From Terfezia claveryi (Eukaryota; Ascomycota; Pezizomycetes; Pezizales; Pezizaceae), in contig WHUX01000063.1 in NCBI GenBank assembly GCA_015179025.1, positions 62,001-126,000 of the forward strand: a DNA stretch of 64,000 nucleotides. The letters are read 5' to 3'. The translations under genes were made by a program, and so were the position numbers. Position 1 is the stretch's first letter. Every line of letters begins with the position of its first letter. The notes below the pieces were generated by a model that was not told the DNA's origin, did no database searches, and saw only the letters and a program-made list of their open reading frames with translations. Shown here in pieces: positions 13,109-24,185 of the stretch.

Positions 13109-16107
13109 TTCACCGGAAAAAGTCTGTGTTGGAGGTGAATGTGAGGTGGGAGTGGTCTGAAATTGAACTAAGTTGAAACTCTTTTGTTGTGGATCCACAG
13201 GGCAACTCTGCCACCGTGGGTACCTTGAGTAATTGAGATTCCTAATGTGAGACGTGATATTAAGTTGAGGTGGCCTTGCTGTTACTGATGCCGATCCGTC
13301 ATAGAGGGAGAAGAAACTAAATATAAATGCTTTCAAAATTCCACAAAACAAGAAAAGTCAAACGAATGTAGTGGTCAAGAGTGTGGGTAAACAGTGAAAA
13401 GAGGAAAGAGCCTAGGAATCCAGATGCAACCCCATAGAGCATGAAGTTGTGAAGAGAGGCTAGGTGGAGGGTGCCTAATGGAAGGTATTTGTAAGGACGC
13501 TGATGAGTATTGAAAGAAGCGTAGGATATTAGAATTACGAGTTACGGCTGTTGTTGGTCAAAGGTAGGTTCTGAAGTCTCAGAATTCGGCACGAGAGGAA
13601 GTTTTCTTACAGACGGGATTATAGTGGACTAAGAAGAGGGTGTACGGTGAAGGCTGTGTCTTCTGGTGAACTAGTACTTAGATACGAAGTATACTCAGGG
13701 CTAGTTGCTCGAAATATACTATAGAGGAATCGAGTCCAGCTCGAGGCGCGTAAACTGATAGGAGATAGGAATAGAATGAATTGAAAAGGGATCAAGAATG
13801 ATTTAAGGAAGCGGAGGGTGTTGACTAACATCCCATTAGCAGCAGCGGCTCAAACTCAACTAGGTAGGATTTCTATTCGCCCTACTCAACAAAACAGTGG
13901 GCTGCATCATGTTAGTGTATACTGTTCTTGTCATACGAGCTAAGGTTTGGAGGCAATTCTCGTCATCATGCAATCTCAAACATATTTAATGGTTCAACCA
14001 GACTAGATATAACGAAGATAACTTGGTCCGGCCCGAGCCCACCATGTGATATAGAAAATGTGTACATGTGCGGGTACTAATGACCTGTCTCAGTAGTCGC
14101 AGTACTTGAACGTCCTCGAGCAGCCCAGTTGCTAGTTCCTCTCATGAGTCTCTCGGACTACCGAAAATGTCAACCAGACTACCGAAAATGATACCTTGAT
14201 ATACTGGCCTAGTCTGTAAGTGGTCTGGTTAAGCTGGAAGCGTCAAACGTAGAATGATCGTTGTCGGTATGGCGTATCAGCAGGGATATACTTTCGGTAC
14301 CGTATTGTCATCTCAAGGCGACGGGAACAGGGTTATAAATCGCTAGGTCACGATACAGTACTCCCTTAGATACCTAATAGCGCATTCAATGGCGTTGCAG
14401 ATGTCCGTGCTTTTTAAAACACCACATGTCCCCGTAGGCCAACTTCGGTGTGTACAGTACCTATAAGAAGCTTTAATAATTTTCGTCTCTCAAAGTAAAG
14501 CTAACATGAATAGGAACCTTTAAGGTCACTTGTAAACCCATGACTAAGCAAGCCAATACATACCTATAAGAATCCAGCCATGTGGGTTAGTCTCGTGCCC
14601 AGACCCTACCATGTGGTACACATACCGTACCACATCCCATGAACGTGGACTTGGTGCTTGTATCGATACGGATGGAGCTTACACTATTCTAACCCTCCTA
14701 CCTAGTTAGAGAGTGGACCAATTAGCCAAACTTCAAGGATGGAGGTATAGATAAAATAAGGATATACCGCACAGGTGTCAGTTCAGGGTAAACTGAAACT
14801 TACTAACAGCATTGCCCTTTTTTTTATTTAAAGGCAGTCTCTTGAAGGTGGGCAAAATATATGGTGGTTTAAGGATCTAGCAAGAAATCAAAATCCTACT
14901 TATCTTTCCAACATTACATAGGCTCCACCCATCTGTAATCTTACGTGCATCCTTTCCCCCAAACCTGAGTTACTATACAGCAATGAGATTTTTTTAGGCG
15001 TGGCTACCTTGCTGCAGTTATTAATTATTGAGGACCCTCTCCCTGGTATAAGGCAGGTGCCGACGCACTATTGTCGTTGATGAGACGTGTTCAGGGAAAT
15101 ACCTCCACACCATAGGTATCTAGCCTACTAACGACTGATACACACCATTTCCCATCTCTTCGAGTTGATTTGATCCTTGAGGAATATCTGTTGTTCAGAG
15201 TGGATGTAATGTTATTAGGCTTTCTTCTAAGTAGAAACAAGTGCCATTCACAGAAAAAGATTTGCAACTCTAGCAGTCATAGTGCTTTGATGATAAACAT
15301 GTGTGTTGAAAATGCTAACAAGGTGCATGTCAAAGTCATTTCTCAATATTGGATGGTCGACCCAAAAGTTTCAGGTAGCACATAGTCTAATCTCGGGATA
15401 CAAACACATCGCATTCTGCTGAATCAATTGGCACACCCTCAGTTACCACGATAGGCCACATCCTCATTGAAATCATTGTAAAGGAATCATTCAATTTGGT
15501 TCTTAAATGTTTCGTATATCCTTTCTGTAACCAGGTAACCACAGTTGACTGGCCCACTTCAAAACCATTAAAATCTCTGCATATTCAACAAGCCTATCTG
15601 CTCCAACAGCACCCCACCTCCGCTCCCTAAATCGCCAACACAATATACCTATCAAGCGAAATTCCCATTCCATATCCTCCTATCCAGTAGCAGGTCCGTT
15701 TATGGTGGTGCGCAGGACATACATTTGTTTTTCTGAACCGAGAAAGGAAAGGGTGTATGAAATATGAGGGCGGCTTCCCAGTAAATATCCTGTCAACTGG
15801 AAGATACCCTGACCTCTGGTCCCATCACTAAGTTCCCTTTCCCCTCATCATTCACCCCTGGGAGAACTTTTCATCCCACCTGGGAACCGAAATAGAGAGA
15901 GTGACAAGGAGAGAATTGTCAATGAGGAGAAAGGGATGGGAAAAGGTAAGAAGTATACATGATCCTAGATCAAGAGGTTTGAGTTCAATTAAGAATCAGA
16001 GAAAAAGAGCCGAGATAAAAGAGGAAAAAAGTATTCGAAATATTTCATTAGTTTTTCGGTATGTTCACAACCACACATCACCGCAAGCTTCATACATCAG
16101 GCAGCCT
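13109..16107. other. Intergenic, with cDNA-adapter-like 13-mer and repeat motifs
   Basis: No supported gene. At 13583-13595 the sequence AATTCGGCACGAG matches, as I remember it, the EcoRI adapter used in phage-based cDNA libraries. At 14157-14190 the 13-mer ACTACCGAAAATG occurs twice, the second time next to CAACCAGACTA, the core of the dispersed motif in reverse orientation; another such core is at 13995-14005. Several GTACCGTACCACAT-like strings occur around 14610-14640. The right end includes the 3' flank of the DUF1996-WSC gene, a purine-rich stretch around 15890-16030. Confidence 0.5.
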
Positions 16108-18090
16108 TTATGCCCAGAATCCTCCCGCCTTGTAAAGAGCACGGGCAATTCTTGGGATAGACCTAATTTTGATTACCTTGGTGTTTTCCCATAAGGTCAA
16201 CCTCTTCGGGCCCCCACACACCTCCTTAGGGTTGCCCTCACAGACCATATTGCAGTCAGCAGCAGGCATCGGCTTACCGAGGCTGATGTCATTTCCACAG
16301 TAGCACTGACCACCGTACTCAGTACCTGCGTACTTGAAGCCCTTGCCCTGGCAATAATTGATGCAGCCAGCATTAGTGATCTTCTCGCCCCACGAGCCCA
16401 TCTTTGGAAGTATGCGAATTGGATTGACTGGATCAAAATAGCACCCAATTGGAATCCAGTTTGCCGGGATATCAGTTGGAATTGACAATGGTGTGGGTGT
16501 GGCCTTGATTGTGGTAGGATATTTACCAGTTGAAGTGGCAAGAGTCTTAGTACTGGTAATTGAAGGAGGTGCAGGGGCAGCAACTGGGCCTGGCTTCTTG
16601 GACTTGGGAGAGTTAGTAAGTCCATCGAGTCCCTTTTTGTAGACACTCAAACGTTGGCCATCTCCACAGATTTCACTGGCATTACCAGTACATGGCATTG
16701 CGCAGAGATAGTCACCCTTCCTGTCAGCAGCAATTGAGGTACCACAGTAGCACTCGTTAGAGTATTGCAGACCAGCATAGGTTTGACCCTTGGAAACACA
16801 ATAGTCGATGCACTTCTCAATCGTCATATCATTATCGCCAGTGCGGATGGGGAGAGTACGAGAGTCGAGCCTGTCAATGGCACATCCATCATAAGACCAA
16901 CCCTTAGCTGACATGTCAGAGTAAGTCTTCTTAGGCTCCCCAATAACTGTGGTGGCACCGCAATTAGCGTGCGGAGTAGCTTTGCCTGGTCCAGCTTGGA
17001 TAGGATTGCAACCAGGGAGTTTGTCCATCCACCCGCTTGTCTGCTCATGAACACGTGGTAGAATGTGGCAGTCGTTTTGAATATCTTTATCAAAGAAAGT
17101 GAAGTATGGGCACGCTTCGACAAGGCCACTATCGGCATTGCAGCCATCGACTGCCTTTTGTAGAATACCAGTATCCCACCCATTGACAAAGTCGCCATGG
17201 AACCCATATCCAGTTGGGTCACCGGTGGAAAGTAGGAAAGGGCTTTTGCCATTAACCCATTCGCCCTTAAGGGGACCGGTATCGAACAAGACCTCGTAGA
17301 AGATGGAGATCAAACGGACTGGATGAGTTGGTGGACATTTTCCTGTGTTGGTACCGGCGGGGTAGGCCATGTGGGACTTGTGATTCGGGCTGTCCAAGTC
17401 CTTCCCATTCCAGCAGCTGGGGAAGAACACTTGCATACGAAGTCCATTGGGGCAATTCTTTGTAGGAAACCCGGGAGTCTCTGGGCCAGGATTGTTGTTA
17501 TCCAAACAAGCAAAGCTCACAGCCCGTTGTTCCTTGCTATCGGTGTAAGAGCGTAAAAGTGGGTCTCCTGCGAGAATTCGGAATCCCTTGGGGAATGCAT
17601 ATAGCTTCTCATCAGGGGTTCCACGGCGCTGTAAGTAGTAAACGAGAGCTCCACCCATTTGCTCTACTTCATGAAGGCTCCCATTCTTTGCCTTGTAGAA
17701 CAAATTCGGGATCCAGTAACTGCTAAGGTCCTCTTTGACGGAACAAGTTGAGCAGGTAGACTTGCGAGCCTGATCATAATCCATTTCGAAGCCGAATCCG
17801 TTACCACCTATTAAATCTAATAGTCAAACACCGTTGAATACACCAATGCCACGGTTTTAAAGGTATAATACCCATGATAGTATGCAAATGCCCTGATACT
17901 TCCCCTGGATGAACAATTGGATCCGCCCTTTTATTATCAAATCAGCCAGCTATCTTCCTACGAACACAAGGGAGGATAATACAAACCTCTCGACAAGGAC
18001 AGGCGAAGCACATGGTAGCCTCCAGAAGGCGTCTACCATATTTGACAACAAGGCGACTACCAGCGCCGCTCCAGTTGTCACAGTCTTCAT
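16108..18090 (-). CDS. Secreted DUF1996 protein with two WSC domains
   Basis: Probable extracellular or cell-wall-associated protein. Three exons read 18090-17987, 17927-17872 and 17807-16108, with introns of 59 and 64 bp, giving 619 residues in frame. The start MKTVTTGAALVVALLSNMVDA is a clean signal peptide, followed by FWRLPCASP and, across both introns, ADPIVHPGEVSGHLHTIMGG, the hallmark opening of DUF1996. DUF1996 spans about residues 40-290. Two Cys-rich WSC domains follow, at about 355-445 and 505-595, each with the YAG-x-(E/Q)Y-x-x-x-CYCG core and a closing C-G-G/D motif, separated by a Ser/Thr/Pro linker. WSC domains in fungi are linked to polysaccharide binding or wall sensing; there is no TM segment or GPI signal here, so this is a soluble form rather than a Wsc-type sensor. 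DUF1996 has no firmly assigned activity known to me. Confidence 0.93.
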
Positions 18091-20915
18091 TTTGCGAGTA
18101 AGGTGAAGTTACTTGGGGTAATTGGAATGATAACTGAGAAGCAGGAAATAGGCTTGCTGACTTCCGTGTAAAGACGTGCTGAAAGTGAAGAAAACGAGAG
18201 TCTGGTAATAGAATGGTATCCAAAGAAAAAAAGTATTTGCTTCTAGAGAGCGTGATATGCTTGAAGCACAGAGTGAATGAAAAGAAGCTTGGGACCTACC
18301 CGAGTACAGTCTAAACGAATTGGAGAAGAAAGTGGGATATAGTGGGGCTTCAACGCTACTTTATACAATTGAACGCAGCCATGGAAACAAACATGACCGG
18401 GTTAACACCACCCGCAGGACCCTTCCCAAAGTTATTCTTGCTGCCCGATAGTCTAGAATACGATGCTACCTGCCATGCGAGAGCCTTGACCCCCTCAGAT
18501 TCCAATTTACGATGCAGGGCCCCTCCCACCGGCTGTAACCCTCAATATGGGTGGGCGAAAAAAAGGATCACCAGCTCGAGTACTACATACCTAGATGAGA
18601 GAGGCGATGTGCTTCCAGTCTCAATATCAGCACCCTACCGGCAACAGTAGGAAGCAGGAATATGTGGGTAGAAGATTGAGATGGGATCCAGGGCGACAAC
18701 CACATGTTCAAGCGACATGAATATGATGGGGCGGCAAAAAGCAAAAGATTTCCAAGTTGGAGGTTTCCTGTGGAGGGTGTTGTGCCAACCAGACTACGAC
18801 GAGGTGAGTAAAAGGTTGCTAACACAATGACCGATCTGACCCCTGACATAGCAGTAGCCAACACTACTACTACTATACAGTCCTAATACAACGTTTCGAA
18901 TAGTACTTGGAACATGGCTGCTGTCAAAGGACAGTTGCGGTACCGTAGTCTGATTGAGTGGTACCGTACCCCTGTGCATGCTAATCATTGACGCTATGGA
19001 GATCCAACACAATTGGAGCGCGACCTTCGCCTTGTTCCGGACTCGCCTTGGTAGGCAATGCTTTTTTTTTTTCGCTTTATGATTTGACACCTCATTCGGA
19101 GTGCACGAAAAAGCTTGTATAGGCTGTGCATGTATAAATCACCTATTTACCTTCAATTCCATGCCAATTCCCTCCATGTGGCAAGAATGTTGCGACTCTG
19201 GTGTCTGTAAGCGTGGACTCCTTGTTTAGCACAATAGGTATCAACGATGGAATAAAGCACAACAGCCAATGCATAGGTTCCAAAAAGACACAACTTTCAA
19301 TGCAACCCAAGTTAAGCCCCTTAATTAACCCCCTGCGATCGGCTCTATCAAACCAGCATTGCAGCACGACGGTACTTATCAAGACGCCCATCTTCACAGT
19401 CACTGCGCCGTATCGGCCTAGATACCTTGACCTATAGTGTCCTTTCGAAGAAAGGCCTCAGACTAATTGGAAATTGCAAGTGCAAGTATTTGCGTGAAAA
19501 TTCCGCTCTTGCCGTTGCTGGTAGGAATCTATGACATGTGGTTTAAGCTTACCTGCAGCTGCATGCAACTTCCCTCCCCAAAATGCAACACCGCATGTCT
19601 TGATCTGAAACAAAAGGTACTGTACTACCTAGGTAGTGCTGAGGTACCGTACCACATTTACAAGTTGACAGAATCCCTGTCTCGAGGTTTTGGTGCATAA
19701 ACAGCGGAGCTATGTCACCAACCCTCCCTAGGAGCGGTCGGGTTCGAGACTAGTCACCAACTGTGATATCTTGTGTATGACGACCACAACGGACACCCCA
19801 AGTCTCTGTATCAGCTGCCATAGGCGCATTCTCTTCCGACTAGCCTCTGTTTTTCTACCATATTCTTGCCTGCTAAAGGATGCAGTATATCTCAGCCGTG
19901 CTGTTTGGATCTGAGGCTACAACCTGCTTATCTTAAATTCCTTGTAGATGTACTATTCCTGTATTTGCTCTTTAACGTCAGCGGGGAAGCACTACTGTAG
20001 TGGCCATTCCATGATTATCGACTAATGTACCTTTTTGGCTTAACTTCTATCCAATTCTACCTAGATAATCGGAGAGGCGGATCGGATGCGTAAAGGCCCA
20101 TCATGGATTTGTGGAGACAATGAAGGAACGTATGAAGGGATACCAACGATTTTACAATTTCAATGGTCTCGTCGTTAGTAGCGAAGAGATCGAGTTATGT
20201 TCAACTAGCAACAGACTTCCTAAAGTGGATATGGCTCACGTGATATATTGTTCTACCGCAAGTTCATCTGTGATTAAGGTTCCCACTGTAAAATAACACT
20301 GATCCTCGACTTCATATATTGATGCATACCTATAAAATTCATTGAATAGCACTATCGAGTATCATCAACTTGATCCTGTTTGTATTTCACCTATCAGTGC
20401 ATGGCTAGCTCATGCAGATAGATGTATGGTGTTTATTGGCAGTTTATCCAGGCGCTTGGCTGTAAGTTATCTGGTAGGCTACTAACTACATCCAATAAAA
20501 TCAATTTCATATTTGTCTGTATAATAGTACTCAGTAGAGGTAATTCAATCATCATGGATTGAGGTAGATTGGGGAGACGCAATGGTATAACAGCTCGAGC
20601 TTGGGAACAACATGATGGGCATTCTCTCTGGGTCTTCATCTTGATAATATAGATATCAATATCAGTAGTCCAGTGGAAAACTAGAAGGTCTTGGAATGGC
20701 ACCCCTGTAATTAGTGGTACTCGTCTGATTTTCTCAGCCCTGTCATTCAGTGTAGGATTCCACGAGACTCCTAATTGTATGATATCGATTTACATGTACC
20801 TCAGTGCGGATCCCTGCAGTTGCTGGACCGACCCTAGGACTATCTAGAGGCTAAGTCCAAGGAAATGAAGGTCGAGATCAGCTCGAGCTCCCTATATATA
20901 CAGTGCGGGGGGTGG

Positions 20916-21158
20916 ACGCACCCCCCTGCATACTATTCAGAGCTAGCCCAAGCTCCTATTTTTGGTGAGACATACATTGATATGATAACTGAATAGTATG
21001 CAGGGGGGGTGCGTAAAAACTTTCCTCATGAACTACTTACCTAGCTACAGCTACGGTAGGTGGCAAAAAGTTTCGTACCTTGCATAAAAATGCAATGTAT
21101 GTCTTACTCCTGTCGGGTTTAGGCCTTCTTGCAGGAGAGGGGAACTTTTTGCCACCTA
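20916..21158. repeat. Nested inverted repeats / small foldback
   Basis: Two hairpins lie side by side. The first pairs ACGCACCCCCCTGCATACTA (start 20916, continuing to 20940) with its inverse at 20989-21014, differing by one extra G, around a 48-nt loop. The second pairs TAGGTGGCAAAAAGTT at 21057-21072 with AACTTTTTGCCACCTA at 21143-21158, perfect over 16 nt. A third short match, GACATACATT at about 20969-20978, pairs with AATGTATGTC at about 21093-21102 and so joins the two hairpins. No coding potential. Confidence 0.75.
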
Positions 21159-21912
21159 GCTATATAATTTACAAATTTGAAAGCTGGCCTAGGTCTCTTA
21201 GATATCTAGGCACAGTGAAGGCCTAAGATGTATCGGGCCCGGGCGCAAATGCAAGGGATGAGAAAGAACCAAGCACGGAACCAGACTATCACCATCCTGT
21301 CACAAAATCTATCAGGGTACGTAAAAGCATGGCTCATTCATCACAATAGTTCTTCAGAGCAGTTGAAAATATGTGACATTTGGGCAACTCCAGATCTTGA
21401 TATATCAATATGTTATATCTGCAACCACCTTGTCTAACTAAACCAAGAAATGCGTTAATTGCACAATGTATGCTGTCGCCGCCAGAATACCGTACATAAA
21501 CATAGTCAATGCATTCAGGCATGTATTGTGATTGTTTTGTGACTTCAGATTGGCATACAGGAAGTATATATGAAGTATGTAGGGTACACTTTAGTATTGA
21601 GCAGGGTGTGGCAAGAAAGCAAAATCATAAAAGTCTTTGCATAAATGCTAATCACTGAGCTGTTCTCTTCCGAGTACATAGAATTTTAAGTCGAGGGCAC
21701 AGCTTCACATGTACATGAATAGATCCCCCAAGCCTGAAAATTTCCCCAGCCTTCCGCGCCTCTGGCTGGTCCACGATAATGATCTACCCGAGCGAACTTC
21801 TATGGTCAATTTCCACAACTACTCTCGACTGCTAGGCAGACCTGTTATACCCAATATCATATATTTGCGCCCCCACTTACCTAGATGAGTGCTTGAGTAG
21901 GCTTACACGAGG

Positions 21913-22370
21913 GGAAAGAGATTGCTAGCGCTGTGTTGTGGCAAAAGGCAGGGGTCTCTCCACACCGCAAGATCACAGAACATAATACTGTACAACTCAA
22001 CACCACGGACATAGCTATATCACAGAGTTAATAAGGTCTTTATTCAAAGGAGTGAATAATGTTATATAAAGGTGAATGAACGAATTCCTTTGACTGCCGA
22101 TAGATAAGGTCCAACAGCGCAAGTCCGACGAGTCGAACAGATAATCCAACAGACCGAGTACTATAACAGCAGTACAGAAGTAGGAAATACGACCAAAATA
22201 CAAAAAAGAGTTAGGTATCATATATCTTAATCTGGTTGGCACCATATATCTGTACCTACGGAGTATATGCATCCCTAAAGACAGGAATATCACGAGATTT
22301 ACCCTGTAATGCCCAGTGAATATCCATGTCGATATCCTTGTCAGCTCACAGCGCTAGCAATCTCTTTTCC
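21913..22370. repeat. 21-nt inverted repeat pair around a 411-bp spacer
   Basis: AAAGAGATTGCTAGCGCTGTG at 21915-21935 has its exact inverse within 22347-22370, with two more matching bases beyond a one-base gap. The right copy ends directly against the left end of the foldback element that starts at 22372. A 14/15 copy of the dispersed motif (22228-22242) lies inside. This may be a small non-autonomous terminal-inverted-repeat element; no flanking duplication is evident. Confidence 0.6.
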
Positions 22371-22371
22371 C

Positions 22372-24185
22372 TGTACCTACAGTTTTTGGCCTAGCTATGA
22401 TCCATGTCAACTACCCCTGCCATGACACATATCCCGAGATACTACGCTGGCTACACTTCCTCTACAGACTGGGTAAATTGTTTCCCGACACTCTTGAATA
22501 TGCTCTACAATATGCGCATACTAGCTAGTTGAATAACTCATGTGAAGCCATCATATGCATCAATCCACCTCGAAAAGAATGTAATTGCCCCCCCCTCTCA
22601 GTATGACCCCTCCACCTGCAGATATCATGAACTTACAAGCCTACATAGTGCCAGCACCTTAACTTAGCATCTATATTTATGTTAGGTTACAATGTATAGG
22701 CATAGAGCTATATAGAAAGTTACTATTGTTCGGCACCGATCATGCATAATTCAGCCATTTTGAGCTTTTGGACCACATCAGCCGGTTGTTCAGTATTTGG
22801 ATCCTCTTCGGCCTTTTATATCTTCTGCGGCCTCTTTACCTATCTACCTTACGTAGCTCCTATATCCTCTATACCCTATATATCTTGTTATCCCGTAGCT
22901 TGGGTCTATTTACTATTGATCAGACAACTGAATAACCTGGCTGCAAGAATAGTATGGATTGCGCAAGAAGCCAATGGCGGTAGCAGATATGAGGTCAATG
23001 AAGGTGCACTTCACCCTAAAACAGTCCTTAGATATTGAAATAGCTAGAGATATGAGATAAAGTATGCAAATAATATATTGAGCTCTATATCCTGTAGCAG
23101 AAATGAGATATTGTGGCTAATGGAGTGACCTAAAGTAGCGATATATAAGGAATGAGCCAGACCATAGGGGCATGCACTGAGCAGCCCCGAAGTATCTCAT
23201 GCCCCCGAAGGCCTTCCAGGAGCCATATACAGATGAAAATCTACATATATGTACATAAATAGACATTGCACCATTTGGCCGGCTAGATGGTCACGAGCCA
23301 TGATTAAGATCTCGTACAAACTGCTGCATAAAATACTATACATAGAGACCTTCAGATTGCAATAAAATAGACAGAGGCCTCTAGATTGCAACAAAGGCCT
23401 CCGAGTGCAATAGGCGGAGCTTCTAGAGCAGATCCGGAAGTATAGGCAGCAGACTTCAAATACCTCACCTTAGCATCCAACCACTCCACCCCCCCCCCTT
23501 CAGTATATACTAGAGCTGCGGGTATAAATAGGTATTGACCTTATTGAAAAACCTTTAAGAAACCTTATACATATATATGTAGATAAGAAGAAATATAGGG
23601 CAAAAAATATCATTGAGTAGGCCTGGTGTGTAGGATATAGAGTAGAAGGTGAGGGTGCGTAGGATATAGAGGATATAGAAGTTGTGTTGGGTAGATAGGT
23701 AAAGAGGTTGCAGAAGATATAAAAGGCCGAGGAGGATCCAAATACTGAACAACCGGCTGATGTGGTCCAAAAGCTCAAAATGGCTAAATTATGCATGATC
23801 GGTGCCGAACAATAGTAACTTTCTATATAGCTCTATGCCTATACATTGTATCCTAACATAAATATAGATGCTAAGTTAAGGTGCTGGCACTATGTAGGCT
23901 TGTAAGTTCATGATATCTGCAGGTGGAGGGGTCATACTGAGAGGGGGGGCGCAATTACATTCTTTTCGAGGTGGATTGATGCATATGATGGCTTCACATG
24001 AGTTATTCAACTAGCTAGTATGCGCATATTGTAGAGCATATTCAAGAGTGTCGGGAAACAATTTACCCGGTCTGTAGAGGAAGTGTAGCCAGCGTAGTAT
24101 CTCGGGATATGTGTCATGGCAGGGGTAATTGACATGGATCATAGCACCGCCATGGATCATAGCTAGGCCAAAATCTGTACCCGTG
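22372..24185. mobile_element. Foldback element with ~520-bp inverted arms
   Basis: The left arm (about 22372-22890) and right arm (about 23660-24185) are inverted copies that differ at only a scattering of bases; the spacer of roughly 770 bp is unique. The right arm carries an extra ~17-bp local duplication near its outer end around 24135-24160, where ATGGATCATAGC occurs twice. Both arms contain the same short open frame, starting MHN(S/L)AILSFWTTSAGCS, on opposite strands; it has no known domain. No transposase is visible, so this would be a non-autonomous foldback or long-TIR element, or an inverted segmental duplication. I could not see a target-site duplication. Confidence 0.7.

Noticed and set aside
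22742..23796. Two similar small proteins on opposite strands, looking like a divergent gene pair
   Set aside because: They are the same sequence in the two arms of an inverted repeat, with no domain, and are best explained by the foldback.
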